Made by a program: the position numbers and the translations under genes. 64,000 nt of DNA from Nioella aestuarii (GTDB lineage Bacteria > Pseudomonadota > Alphaproteobacteria > Rhodobacterales > Rhodobacteraceae). Positions 27,458-36,487 of this stretch are shown here, in pieces; the first letter of the stretch is position 1; each line of letters opens with the position of its first letter. Under the pieces are notes generated by a model. It was not told the DNA's origin. It did no database searches and saw only the letters and a program-made list of their open reading frames with translations. The DNA lies in NCBI RefSeq assembly GCF_050896395.1, contig NZ_JBPBBA010000003.1:124001-188000 (forward strand). The letters run 5' to 3'.

Positions 27458-27725
27458 CGAGCGCCATCGACTACGCGCGCGGAGGCGATCCCACGGTCTG
27501 TAACTCGCGCTTTATGGCTGCCACATCCGCGCTCCCTCTCCGTTTCGCCCAACCTCACCAAATCGCCTCCGCGTGGGCGCGCGTCATGCCGGAGGCATGC
27601 GTCCCGCATGACGATGGCGCGGCGGCTTCGCCTTGGTTCCGCGCCGGGGGCACAGCTCCACCCTTTCCCTTGACCGCTCCCACGCAACCCGCAACAGTTG
27701 ACGCACGCAACCGGGGGGAACGGGC

Positions 27726-28424
27726 ATGTGTTGGAGCGAAGGGGCCAGTCTGGCGATGGTGGGCGTCGGGGCCGTTGCAACGGTCGTCACCTGGAAACGC
27801 GGTGATCCGCCCGCGATCCCGATCACGCTGGCCTTTTTCGCCTCGATGGAGGCGCTGCAATTCTGGGGCTACCAGACCATCGACCAATGTGAGTTACCGG
27901 GCAACCAGGCCTCGGCGCTGCTCAGTTACGTCCATATCGCGCTGCAACCCCTCTTCATCAACGCCTTCGGCATGGCGCTTGTCGGCGGCGTCCCGGCCCG
28001 GATGTGGAAGACCATCATGGGGCTGACGGCGGTGGTGTCCATGCTTCTGCTGATGCGCATGGTGCCGATGGCGTGGGTGGGCACATGCGTGCCGGGCACG
28101 ACGCTGTGTGGTCCGCAATGGTGCACCCTGTCGGGATCGTGGCATCTGGCGTGGGACATGCCGCTATCGGATTTCGCGGGCCGCTTTGGGGGCGATGTGT
28201 TCCGACATTGGGTGCCCTTCCCCGATTACCTGCTGGCAGTGTTTGTCTTCCCGCTCTTCTACGGGGCGTGGCGATACGTGCTCGTCCATGCGCTTCTTGG
28301 CCCGATATTGGCCGCGTCACTGGCGCAATCGCCAAACGAAATGCCCGCGATCTGGTGCCTGTTCTCAGTCGGTCTGGTGCTGATTTCCCTGACGCCCTGG
28401 GTGCGCCGGACGGTGACGGGATGA
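27726..28424 (+). CDS. DUF5765 integral membrane protein
   Basis: A 232-residue protein with about six or seven transmembrane helices and several conserved-looking aromatic and Cys residues (MCWSEGAS at the start, then TCVPGTTLCGPQWCTLSGSW). The MCWS start and FWGYQTID are what I associate with the DUF5765 family of Rhodobacteraceae and other proteobacteria. Function is unknown. ATG 27726 has a G-rich site seven bases upstream. It follows a 268-base spacer in which I see no gene. Confidence 0.7.
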   Translation: MCWSEGASLAMVGVGAVATVVTWKRGDPPAIPITLAFFASMEALQFWGYQTIDQCELPGNQASALLSYVHIALQPLFINAFGMALVGGVPARMWKTIMGLTAVVSMLLLMRMVPMAWVGTCVPGTTLCGPQWCTLSGSWHLAWDMPLSDFAGRFGGDVFRHWVPFPDYLLAVFVFPLFYGAWRYVLVHALLGPILAASLAQSPNEMPAIWCLFSVGLVLISLTPWVRRTVTG

Positions 28425-28459
28425 CCCGCATCTGCTAGCCTGAGCGGCAGGAGGATAGC

Positions 28460-28996
28460 ATGGCCCCTTGGTTGCAGGTTCTGTTCGCGCTTGTCTTCGC
28501 CGGTCTGGCGGGGGCGCTGGTCTGGCGGCTCAGATCCATCGACGGGGCGCTATGGCAGAACCGGCCTATCCTGACCAAGCGGCTGGAAATCTACGATCGC
28601 ATCGCGCCCGATATGAACCGGATCTACTGTTTCCGGCGGTTGGTGGGGTACTGGAAAGAGATCTCACCCCCCGACATGATCGCCACCAAGCGGCGTCTGG
28701 ACCGGGAGGTGAATATCTACCGCCATCTGCTGTCCGAAGATTTCTACCAGCGGCATTTCGAATTCATGCAGCTTTGCTTTCACACCTTCACAGGCCAAGG
28801 CGAAGACGCCAAGATCCGCGCGGTGGTGACGCATGATCTGGGGGATCGGCGCGTCCATGCGGGATATGACTGGGATGAAGCCTGGGAGGCGATGTTCGCC
28901 CCCGACGACCTGCCCACGGATTACCAGATCGACGAGGCCTATATGCAGGCGATGAACGCGCTGAGACGGTCGATCGGGCTGAGGGACGTGGAATAA
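28460..28996 (+). CDS. Membrane-anchored hypothetical protein
   Basis: A 178-residue protein with one N-terminal transmembrane helix (residues 3-22, LQVLFALVFAGLAGALVWRL) and a helical cytoplasmic part rich in aromatic and basic residues (YDRIAPDMNRIYCFRRLVGYW). The family is unknown. AGGAGG precedes ATG 28460 by six bases. It is 35 bases after the DUF5765 gene and probably cotranscribed with it. The stop is followed by AATACCCCCGGGG, resembling part of the post-stop repeat. Confidence 0.6.
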   Translation: MAPWLQVLFALVFAGLAGALVWRLRSIDGALWQNRPILTKRLEIYDRIAPDMNRIYCFRRLVGYWKEISPPDMIATKRRLDREVNIYRHLLSEDFYQRHFEFMQLCFHTFTGQGEDAKIRAVVTHDLGDRRVHAGYDWDEAWEAMFAPDDLPTDYQIDEAYMQAMNALRRSIGLRDVE

Positions 28997-29058
28997 ATAC
29001 CCCCGGGGAAGCGCAGGGCCGCCCCTGGGTGATGCATGACAAAGTCAGGTTTGTCCGA

Positions 29059-29334
29059 TCAGCGCAGGATCACCGTGCGCGAAATCGGGGTGTAATGCAG
29101 CGGCATGGGCGGGCAGCTCAGGCAGGTGTCCGGCAATGGGATCGGACGGGGCATGGGCAGCACCACCGGGAAGGGGAACGGCAGCGGGCGCGGCTCAGGC
29201 AGCGGCGTCAGCTTCACGTCGTCTTCGATCACATGCAGGGGCGAGCCAAGCACGATGATGTCAGCCGAAGCGGCGGGGGCAATGGCAGCGACGGTCAGAG
29301 CCGCGGCGATGAGGGTCATAACTGGTTTCTTCAT
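29059..29334 (-). CDS. Small exported proline-rich protein
   Basis: A 91-residue protein. Residues 1-24 are a signal peptide (LIAAALTVAAIAPAASA). The mature part is strongly proline-rich: LPEPRPLPFPFPVVLPMPRP is built from short Leu-Pro/Phe-Pro/Met-Pro steps. A CLSCPP motif follows. Such sequences are usually unstructured spacers or polyproline helices in the periplasm or envelope. No family is recognised. The gene stands alone between oppositely directed genes. Confidence 0.6.
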   Translation of the reverse strand: MKKPVMTLIAAALTVAAIAPAASADIIVLGSPLHVIEDDVKLTPLPEPRPLPFPFPVVLPMPRPIPLPDTCLSCPPMPLHYTPISRTVILR

Positions 29335-29554
29335 GGGTCAAATTCCTTGGGTCATGTGGAGTTGGTCAATTGAGTTGCGCCGGAGGGATGGGAGGAGCCG
29401 ACACCGAAACCCTGCCAGATTGGCCCGCGTCATCCAAAATCGTGCCGCTGACAGCAATAAACAGCGGTTGGCTATCGGATAACGCGGCGGGGATTGCCGG
29501 TTCATTGCCAAGGGCTTACGCTGCAAGCAGCCCAATCTGGAAAGGCCACACCCG

Positions 29555-29974
29555 ATGACAGCCCCTGCCCTTACCCCCGACGATCTGAACGGTTTTCTGG
29601 CCGATAATTTCGCGCAATGGGTGCGGGATCTGGCGTTGGACATCACCGAAGTGACCGAATCGCACACCATTTCCCGGATGCCCAACAGCGATCGGCTGGC
29701 GCGTGTGGGTGGGATCATCTCTGGTCAGGCGCTGATGACCATGGCCGACACGACGATGGTTCTGGCTACGGCGGGGTTCTTCGGATCGTTCCGCCCCGTG
29801 GCCACCACGAATTTCACCTGTCAGTTTCTGCGTCCTGGCGTCGGTGACTGGATCGTTTGCCGGGCCGATATCGTGCGGGCGGGGAAATCCATGGCCTTTG
29901 TCGAGGCCGAAATGCTGGCGGAGCCATCCGGCAAGCTCGTCGCACGCGCGCAGGCCACCTTCTACGTGGTCTGA
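29555..29974 (+). CDS. PaaI-family hot-dog thioesterase
   Basis: A 139-residue single hot-dog domain protein that would hydrolyse acyl-CoA thioesters. The pattern is typical: RVGGIISGQALMTMADTTMV holds the Gly-rich turn and the catalytic Asp region, then TNFTCQFLRPG and the terminal strand LVARAQATFYVV. Length matches PaaI/YigI types. GGAAAGG lies upstream of ATG 29555. The substrate is unknown. Confidence 0.85.
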   Translation: MTAPALTPDDLNGFLADNFAQWVRDLALDITEVTESHTISRMPNSDRLARVGGIISGQALMTMADTTMVLATAGFFGSFRPVATTNFTCQFLRPGVGDWIVCRADIVRAGKSMAFVEAEMLAEPSGKLVARAQATFYVV

Positions 29975-30061
29975 CATGCGTTTCTGCACGGGCCCATGCA
30001 AGAGCAGGCGCTAGCCTCAAACGACGAGGACCGCTAGGCTTGCCATTGGAGCGGAGGTCTC

Positions 30062-30721
30062 ATGCGCGCATTCAACGACATCTATCAGATCGCCCTGAAA
30101 CGACACGGAGAGCCTGCGCTTGCCGCCCGGCTCCAGTCCCCGAAACCCGCTGATGAACTAGCCGCCCTGCCGCCTGACCGCTGGCTGTCTTTGATGACAC
30201 GCTGCATCTTCCAAGCGGGGTTCAACTGGCGGGTGATCGACGCCAAGTGGGACGGGTTCGAGGAGGCGTTCCATGGCTTTGATATCGGTCGCTGCGCGAT
30301 GATGGATGATGCATGGCTGGACACCCTGCTGCGCGACACGCGGATTGTCAGGAACGGGCCCAAGATTCAAACCGTTCGGGATAATGCTGTTTTTATCCAG
30401 TCACTTAATGCACAAGGCGGTGCCGGAACGGTGCTCGGCGGCTGGCCCTCCACTGACTTCGTGGGCCTGCTGGACCTCCTGAAATCGGAAGGCAGTCGGC
30501 TTGGCGGAATGAGCGGCCAATACGCCATGCGCTTTGCTGGGCGCGATGCCTTCATTCTCAGCCGCGATGTCACGGCACGGCTGATGGCCGAAGGCGTGAT
30601 CGACAAGCCCGCCGGGTCAAAATCTTCGATGCGCGCAATACAGGATGCGTTCAACATCTGGATGGACCAGTCAGGGCGCGGTCTGACGCAGATTTCTCAG
30701 ATACTGGCGATGTCCGTCTGA
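30062..30721 (+). CDS. DNA-3-methyladenine glycosylase I-like protein
   Basis: A 219-residue member of the Tag/HhH-GPD group, which removes alkylated adenine from DNA. LMTRCIFQAGFNWRVIDAKW and FHGFDIGRCAMMDD match the Tag fold start, followed by the helix-hairpin-helix region. It lacks the clear N-terminal Cys/His zinc pattern of classical Tag, so it may be a divergent 3-methyladenine glycosylase. ATG 30062 has GGAGG six bases upstream. Substrate assignment is tentative. Confidence 0.75.
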   Translation: MRAFNDIYQIALKRHGEPALAARLQSPKPADELAALPPDRWLSLMTRCIFQAGFNWRVIDAKWDGFEEAFHGFDIGRCAMMDDAWLDTLLRDTRIVRNGPKIQTVRDNAVFIQSLNAQGGAGTVLGGWPSTDFVGLLDLLKSEGSRLGGMSGQYAMRFAGRDAFILSRDVTARLMAEGVIDKPAGSKSSMRAIQDAFNIWMDQSGRGLTQISQILAMSV

Positions 30722-30738
30722 TCCGCTAGACTGGGACC

Positions 30739-31419
30739 ATGCGCTGGATTCTGGGCCTTTTTCTTCTGCTCGCCGCTTGTGGCCGTCCGCTGACCGAGGC
30801 GGAACGCGCATTCATGGGTGAATTGCAACCGGGGCTCGACACGGCACCGATCCGCATCGTGGAAATGCCGCTTGTCGGCCTTCGCAGCCACACCCGCCCC
30901 GTGCGCCCGCGTGTCACTTGCAGAGAAAGGATTTTCCCGCCGCCAGAGGGGCCTACCGTTGAAAGCCGCGCGGCGGGCATCGCCACATTTCGGCACATCT
31001 GGGTTACACCGGACTACTATCTGGAGGATTACCTCGAGGGCTATCCGGATGAATTGCGGCTGGTCGCGGCAATGTTCTTCTCTCATGAAATGACCCATAT
31101 CTGGCAATGGCAGAACCGGGCTGTGACGGGCTATCACCCCTTGCGCGGCGCATCGGAACACTGGGTTAGCAACGATCCTTATCTCTTTGACATTCCACAG
31201 GAAACGCCAGACTTCCTGAGTTACGGATACGAACAGCAGGCCAGTCTTGTAGAAGAATATGTGTGCTGTCGCGCGCTGGACCCGGCCGGGGCGCGCACCG
31301 AACGGCTGGAAGATATTCTTCAACCATATCTGAATCTTACCCCTCTCAGAGATCGGATCAGCCAACCCGATATCCGGTTGCCCTGGCAAGATGCGGATCT
31401 TCGCGGGATCTGCTCCTGA
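30739..31419 (+). CDS. Lipoprotein with HExxH zinc-protease-like motif
   Basis: A 226-residue putative lipoprotein: a short hydrophobic leader ending LLLAAC gives a lipobox with Cys13. The mature part has HEMTHIWQWQ near residue 117, an HExxH zincin motif. Downstream acidic residues (QASLVEEYV) include a Glu that could be the third ligand. This suggests an envelope metallopeptidase, or a degenerate relative of one; the motif alone does not prove activity. It is 18 bases after the glycosylase gene. No named family is recognised. Confidence 0.65.
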   Translation: MRWILGLFLLLAACGRPLTEAERAFMGELQPGLDTAPIRIVEMPLVGLRSHTRPVRPRVTCRERIFPPPEGPTVESRAAGIATFRHIWVTPDYYLEDYLEGYPDELRLVAAMFFSHEMTHIWQWQNRAVTGYHPLRGASEHWVSNDPYLFDIPQETPDFLSYGYEQQASLVEEYVCCRALDPAGARTERLEDILQPYLNLTPLRDRISQPDIRLPWQDADLRGICS

Positions 31420-31480
31420 CCCCTTGCGCATCCCAACAATCCGCCGCAGCTTGCGCCGAACACAAATGGAGCGCAGACAG

Positions 31481-31921
31481 ATGACCCAACACGCACTGAT
31501 CATGCTGGCCGCAGGGCTTGGCATTCCGGTTCTGGCGGCCCTGAATGCGCGGCTCGGGGCCAATATCGGGTCTCCTGCTGCGGCGGCATTCATCTTGTTT
31601 ATCGTTGCGTTATCAGCCACTTGCGTTGTGATGGTCACTACTGGGACAGGCGCTCTGTCCCGTTTGCCCGGCCAACCCTGGCACCTGTTCCTGGCCGGGA
31701 TCCTCGTCGCTTTCTACGTGCTGTCCATCACCTATGTCGCCCCACATTTCGGCATCGGGAATGCGGTGTTCTTCGTGCTTCTCGGGCAGCTCATCTCTGC
31801 CGCTCTGATCGACCATTTCGGCCTGTTCGGGGCCTCCCAATCCCCGCTGACAGCGCTGCGTGCAGGCGGCATCGTGGTCATGGCGGCAGGTGTTGCCCTG
31901 ACCCAACTTGCCGCCAGATAG
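31481..31921 (+). CDS. DMT-superfamily YdcZ (DUF606) membrane protein
   Basis: A 146-residue protein with four or five transmembrane helices, starting VLAALNARLGANIGSPAAAAF, a signature of the DUF606/YdcZ half-size drug/metabolite transporters. Proteins of this size usually work as dimers or paired chains. ATG 31481 with GGAG nine bases upstream is chosen over upstream in-frame codons. The substrate is unknown. It converges on the ABC-F gene. Confidence 0.85.
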   Translation: MTQHALIMLAAGLGIPVLAALNARLGANIGSPAAAAFILFIVALSATCVVMVTTGTGALSRLPGQPWHLFLAGILVAFYVLSITYVAPHFGIGNAVFFVLLGQLISAALIDHFGLFGASQSPLTALRAGGIVVMAAGVALTQLAAR

Positions 31922-32061
31922 GGCTCTGACCCCGCGCACACACCCCGCACCGACGGGGCGCATATTCAGCTTGGCGCAACCCCTGGGGGGAGAAGCGACG
32001 CGAGGTGGGCAATATCCCCGATTTTCTTGCTGGAAGATGTCTGCGCGGCGTGGCTACGCGC

Positions 32062-33879
32062 CTAGCCGCCCGATTTTTCTTCCAGCAGCAACCATTCCTC
32101 TTCCGCCTCTGACAGCTTCTGCTGCCTCTCGGTCAAAGCTTCGGTCGCCTTGCGAAATTTCACCGGTTCCAGGGTGAACAATTCGGGGTCAGAGAGCAAC
32201 CCTGCCAGTTTGCCAATCTCGGCCTCCAGCCGTTCGATGACACCAGGCAGTTCCTCCAACCGGTGCTTTTCCGTATAGGACAGCCCCGATTTCGGTTTGG
32301 CGACTGTTTTCGGCTCGGCCACTGGGGCAGATTTCGGCTTCACGGCCCGCGCTGGCTCGGCCAAACCGCTTTCACCCCGTTGTGCGCGGTAATCTGTCCA
32401 TCCGCCCGCGTAAACCGTGGCCTGCCCGTTGCCCTCCATCGCGATGGTCGTTGTCGCCACACGATCGATGAAATCGCGGTCATGGCTGACCAGCAGCACG
32501 GTGCCGGGATAGTCGCCCAACAGATCCTGCAGCAGGTCGAGCGTTTCCACATCCAGATCGTTGGTTGGTTCGTCGAGCACCAGGACGTTCGATTCCTTCG
32601 CCATCAGGCGTGCCAGCAGAAGCCGCGCCTTTTCGCCGCCCGACAGTGACCGCACCGGTGCGCGGACCTGGCGTTCGTCAAAGAGGAAGTCCTTGAGGTA
32701 TCCCACCACATGACGCGGGCTGCCCCGCACCATCACCTGATCGGACGCGCCGGACACGGCCATGGACGGATCGAGCGACAGCGAATCCCAAAGCGTCGCA
32801 TTGGGATCGAGCGCTGCGCGGGTCTGGTCGAAGACGGCCATCTCCAGATTGGTGCCATGGGTGACTCTGCCAGTATCTGGCGCCAGCCGTCCGGTCAGCA
32901 CATTCAGAAGCGTGGTCTTACCCACCCCGTTGGGGCCGACAAAGGCCACCCTGTCGCCACGCAGGATACGCAGGTCGAAGGGCTTGAAGATGGTTTTGCC
33001 GTCGAAGGATTTGGAAATACCCTGCGCCTCGATCACCCGTTTGCCGGACTTGGTGCCTTCCTCCAGCGCCATCGCGGCGGTGCCCTGACGGCGGATCATG
33101 CCGGCGCGTTCGGCGCGCAGGTCGCCAAGCGCCCGAACCCGGCCCATGTTGCGTTTGCGCCGCGCGCTGATACCTTCGACGGCCCACCTGGCTTCGGATT
33201 TGATCTTGCGGTTGAGCTTGTGGCGATACTGGTCTTCTTCTTCCCAGATCTTGTCGCGCCAATCCTCGAACTGTGCAAAGCCCTGCTCGTTGCGCCGGAC
33301 CTGTCCCCGGTCGATCCAGAGCGTGGCGCGGGTCAGCGCATTGAGGAAAGCCCGGTCGTGGGAAATAATCACGTAGCCCGCGCGGGTTTCTTTCAACTGG
33401 GTTTCGAGCCAGCCAATTGCCTCGATGTCGAGATGGTTGGTGGGCTCGTCCAGCAACATCAGCTCCGGAGCTTCGGCCAGCAGTTTGGCAAGAGCCGCGC
33501 GACGGCGTTCACCCCCGGAGGCTTCGTCCGGCGCGGAGGCGAGGCGCAGTTTCAAACCCTCGGCAGCAGCTTCGACCTTCCAGGCCTCAGACGGGTCCAG
33601 CCCGCTGGTGGCATAATCGCCAAGCTTGGCAAAGCCTGCGAAATCGGGGTCCTGTTCCATGTAGCCCACGGAAATACCGGGCGGAAGGATGCGTTGTCCG
33701 TGATCGGGTTCCACCAGCCCGGCCATGATCTTCATCAGCGTCGATTTCCCTGACCCGTTTCGACCCACAAGCGCCACCCGGTCGCCCTCGTGAACGACGA
33801 GCGAGAGATCGGAAAAGATCGGGTCGCCCCCGAAGGTAAGCGAGATGTCATTGAGCTGGAGAAGGGGTGCGCGTGCCAT
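32062..33879 (-). CDS. ABC-F family ATPase, Uup-like
   Basis: A 605-residue soluble protein with two ABC ATPase domains and no membrane segment. Domain 1 has GRNGSGKSTLMKIMAG and SGGERRRAALAKLLAEAPEL. The linker after it is the charged ABC-F arm (RKIKSEARWAVEGISARRKR). Domain 2 has GPNGVGKTTLLNVL and SLSGGEKARLLLARL. The C-terminal tail is helical (coiled-coil, EIGKLAGLLSDPELF), as in Uup, which acts on ribosomes or branched DNA. GGAG precedes ATG 33879. Confidence 0.92.
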   Translation of the reverse strand: MARAPLLQLNDISLTFGGDPIFSDLSLVVHEGDRVALVGRNGSGKSTLMKIMAGLVEPDHGQRILPPGISVGYMEQDPDFAGFAKLGDYATSGLDPSEAWKVEAAAEGLKLRLASAPDEASGGERRRAALAKLLAEAPELMLLDEPTNHLDIEAIGWLETQLKETRAGYVIISHDRAFLNALTRATLWIDRGQVRRNEQGFAQFEDWRDKIWEEEDQYRHKLNRKIKSEARWAVEGISARRKRNMGRVRALGDLRAERAGMIRRQGTAAMALEEGTKSGKRVIEAQGISKSFDGKTIFKPFDLRILRGDRVAFVGPNGVGKTTLLNVLTGRLAPDTGRVTHGTNLEMAVFDQTRAALDPNATLWDSLSLDPSMAVSGASDQVMVRGSPRHVVGYLKDFLFDERQVRAPVRSLSGGEKARLLLARLMAKESNVLVLDEPTNDLDVETLDLLQDLLGDYPGTVLLVSHDRDFIDRVATTTIAMEGNGQATVYAGGWTDYRAQRGESGLAEPARAVKPKSAPVAEPKTVAKPKSGLSYTEKHRLEELPGVIERLEAEIGKLAGLLSDPELFTLEPVKFRKATEALTERQQKLSEAEEEWLLLEEKSGG

Positions 33880-33933
33880 GATCTCCGCTAGCGCTGCACG
33901 GTCGGGAGGTCAAGCCACGAGTGAAGCGGGGGG

Positions 33934-33978
33934 AAGCGGCTTTGAAGCCGCTTTTCAAAAGGCGCTTCGAAGCGCCTT
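33934..33978. terminator. Double hairpin downstream of the DUF3179 gene
   Basis: Two consecutive hairpins: AAGCGGC (33934-33940) with GCCGCTT (33947-33953), and a perfect 20-base palindrome starting AAGGCGCTTC at 33959-33978. They separate the DUF3179 gene from ABC-F. T or A runs flank the first, which could stop transcription. Confidence 0.6.
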
Positions 33979-33992
33979 CCCCGCGCCCGGTT

Positions 33993-34952
33993 TCACTGTC
34001 CCAGCATCCAGTCACCGTCGGGCCAGAAGGCATGGAAGGCAAAGGCGAACATCACGTCATGGGGCAGGTCCGCGCCCTGCCCGTCGCGGACCCGGATATT
34101 GCCCACGTCGCGGCCTTCGCCAATGCGGTTGGTATCGAGCGCGGAGGCCTGCCCGGCGGTCCAGCTGAGGAAGACCCCATCTTCTTCGATCTGCCCTTCC
34201 TCTGCCAACCGGGTCAACGGCCAGGCCCGGTCGCCAACGCGCACCACCCGCACCAGCGGCGGGATGTCGTGGGGCGGCATTTCCCCGTTGTAGAGGAACG
34301 GCCGGGGGGAGCTGTCATAGCCCACATAGGGATTCGTGCCATAGGGTCGGCGCCATCCTGGTTCATCCATCACCAGGCCGTTCGGATTTCGGCTGCGGAA
34401 CTCTTCCCAGCTTTCCATCCAAGTGGGCAGTGTCACCAGATCCGTGTGCATATGGTGGCCAACGATGCCGCGCCCGATGGCCTGCTGCCACCAGCTTTCG
34501 GTTTCTCGGTCATACATGACCATGTCAGAATGCCTGAGCATCCCGGACACACCGAAGGTCAGGATCTCTCCCTCCACGCGTCTATCGAAGGTGATGGCTG
34601 AGTTGCAGAGCGGGCAGAAGGTCACGGCAACCGGCACACCTGCCACCTCGTCATTCACGATTTCGTGCCAAGTCAGATAGCGCAGCGGATAGGCGCGCGG
34701 CTCGGCCCCATCGAATTCCACGGCGATCACGGGTTCGGTCGGGTCAAGCCGGGTCTCCAGGTCTACGGCGATGAAGCCGGGGTCTGAAAGCGCGGGGATA
34801 CCGTCGCGGGGCGGGCCGCCGGACATGATCTCGGAGAACTCGACGGCTGTACGGGTGAAATCCGTGTTTGGCCAGGCGTTGCGCCAGCGGTCGGGAGTGG
34901 CGGCGGCAGGAACGGCGAGGCTGACGGCGATGAGAAAGGCAAACAGGCGCAT
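33993..34952 (-). CDS. DUF3179-domain exported protein
   Basis: A 319-residue protein with a signal peptide (LFAFLIAVSLAVPAAA). DUF3179 motifs follow: FIAVDLETRLDPTEPVIAVE, YLTWHEIVNDEVAGVPVAVT, and CPLCNSAITFDR. The CPLC pair and the later HSD of GMLRHSDMVMYDR are typical of this uncharacterised family. ATG 34952 is preferred: AGGAGG lies seven bases upstream and the signal peptide starts there. The frame runs to 35072. Function is unknown. Confidence 0.88.
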   Translation of the reverse strand: MRLFAFLIAVSLAVPAAATPDRWRNAWPNTDFTRTAVEFSEIMSGGPPRDGIPALSDPGFIAVDLETRLDPTEPVIAVEFDGAEPRAYPLRYLTWHEIVNDEVAGVPVAVTFCPLCNSAITFDRRVEGEILTFGVSGMLRHSDMVMYDRETESWWQQAIGRGIVGHHMHTDLVTLPTWMESWEEFRSRNPNGLVMDEPGWRRPYGTNPYVGYDSSPRPFLYNGEMPPHDIPPLVRVVRVGDRAWPLTRLAEEGQIEEDGVFLSWTAGQASALDTNRIGEGRDVGNIRVRDGQGADLPHDVMFAFAFHAFWPDGDWMLGQ

Positions 34953-35109
34953 GTGAGATCCTCCTGCCCGGAACGCTGACAGAAAGGAAGCGATTGCGAC
35001 AGCCCCGCTCACGCGAAGGTTATGGAGGGTGAGTGGACCGCGGGGGGACGCGTGGCGGCTGGCCCCCACCAAAATGCAGGGGCCAGCTGAGCTCAGTGCC
35101 GAGAAAGGA

Positions 35110-35658
35110 TCAGTCGATCACACGCATCGCAGTGATGTAATCGGGCTGACCGACAACCGCGCCGTTGCGTCCGGCCCCGCGCTTGATGGCATCCACGACA
35201 TCCATCCCTTCGATCACCTGGCCCACGACGGTATATTGCCCGTCGAGCTGCGGCACGTGGTCGAACATAATGAAGAACTGGGAATTGGCCGAGTTCGGAT
35301 CCTGCGCACGGGCCATGCCGACGATGCCCCGTTCAAAGCTGATCTCGGGATCAAACTCCGCCGGAAGGTCTGGGTAATCCGACCCGCCCCGCCCGGCATA
35401 GCGCATGTCCTGACCCAGATGGCCGAATTCCACGTCACCCGTTTGGGCCATGAAACCCTCGATCACCCGGTGAAAGACGACATCATCATAGGCGCCTTCC
35501 CGGGCCAGCGTGGTGATACGTTCCACATGAAGCGGGGCGACCTGTTCGAAAAGGTCGATGACGATGGTGCCCTCGGCCTCTCCGGTGACGTCGATTTCCA
35601 GCGTGGTGGCCGCCGCAGGGGCAGCCATCAGCATCAGGGCAAGCGCAAGCTTACGCAT
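35110..35658 (-). CDS. Periplasmic cyclophilin-type peptidylprolyl isomerase
   Basis: A 182-residue cyclophilin with a signal peptide (LALALMLMAAPAAA), so it acts on proteins in the periplasm. The core has HRVIEGFMAQTGDV, NSANSQFFIMFDHVPQLDG and YTVVGQVIEGMDVV. Catalytic Arg and Phe positions are present; the usual Trp is not, as in many bacterial forms. It overlaps the cytoplasmic cyclophilin gene by eight bases; the two are tandem paralogues. Confidence 0.93.
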   Translation of the reverse strand: MRKLALALMLMAAPAAATTLEIDVTGEAEGTIVIDLFEQVAPLHVERITTLAREGAYDDVVFHRVIEGFMAQTGDVEFGHLGQDMRYAGRGGSDYPDLPAEFDPEISFERGIVGMARAQDPNSANSQFFIMFDHVPQLDGQYTVVGQVIEGMDVVDAIKRGAGRNGAVVGQPDYITAMRVID

Positions 35659-36157
35659 CGGCGGCCACTTTCATCGAGATCATCTTATCGGGATTCGCGG
35701 GCGGCTCGCCCCGGACGATCTTGTCCACATGTTCCATCCCCGACACCACGCGGCCATAGACGGTATATTGCCCGTTCAGGAAGTGGTTGTCCTTGAAGTT
35801 GATGAAGAACTGCGAATTCGCGGAATTGGGGTTCTGAGACCGGGCCGCGCCGATGGTGCCGCGATCATGGGGCAGCTTGGAGAATTCTGCCGGGACGTTG
35901 GGCTTGTCTGAGCCACCGGTTCCCGCAGCGCGGATATTCAGACCCTTGTCGGCATTGCCGTGGGCCACGTCACCTGTCTGGGCCATGAAGCCTTCGATCA
36001 CCCGATGGAACACGACGCCATCATAAGCGCCTTCGCGGGCCAGTTCCTTCATCCGTGCGCAATGCTGCGGGGCCACGTCAGGCAGCAGCTCGATGGTGAC
36101 GGGGCCATCTTTCAGTTCGATGATGATGGTGTTCTCGGGGTCTTTGATCTCGGCCAT
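35651..36157 (-). CDS. Cytoplasmic cyclophilin-type peptidylprolyl isomerase
   Basis: A 168-residue cyclophilin without signal peptide. Motifs: HRVIEGFMAQTGDVAHGNAD, NSANSQFFINFKDNHFLNGQ and YTVYGRVVSGMEHVDKI. ATG 36157 has GGAG upstream. It is first in a two-gene operon with the periplasmic form. Confidence 0.94.
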   Translation of the reverse strand: MAEIKDPENTIIIELKDGPVTIELLPDVAPQHCARMKELAREGAYDGVVFHRVIEGFMAQTGDVAHGNADKGLNIRAAGTGGSDKPNVPAEFSKLPHDRGTIGAARSQNPNSANSQFFINFKDNHFLNGQYTVYGRVVSGMEHVDKIVRGEPPANPDKMISMKVAADA

Positions 36158-36318
36158 TTCGGGCTCTCCTCAATTCAATATCGCTGAGGAACCTAGTGGT
36201 GTGGAAGGGAAAGGAAAAGGGGGTGCGTCGCCTGTTGCAACCTGTTGCGACGGAATCCGGTCTCGCTTGCGTGGAACAGTGTGACCGCGCACGGAACGAG
36301 AGCAAGAGGAGCCGCCTC

Positions 36319-36483
36319 ATGATCCTGCCCCATGTTGCCAGACAGATCGCCCAACCCAGCCTGATGCCCGTGGGCTTTGCCCTTGCGTTGGCCATTCTGG
36401 CCACCTTCGCAACGCTCACCTCCGAAAGGCTGTGGGCGGCAGAAACCACTGAACAGCCCGCCCCGCAGGCGGTCCAGCGCTAA
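36319..36483 (+). CDS. Small single-helix membrane protein
   Basis: A 54-residue protein with one hydrophobic helix (about residues 17-35, VGFALALAILATFATL) and a short Glu/Gln/Pro-rich tail. AGGAG lies seven bases before the ATG, a strong ribosome site that supports real translation. It is divergent from the cyclophilin pair. Function is unknown. Confidence 0.55.
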   Translation: MILPHVARQIAQPSLMPVGFALALAILATFATLTSERLWAAETTEQPAPQAVQR

Positions 36484-36487
36484 GCGC

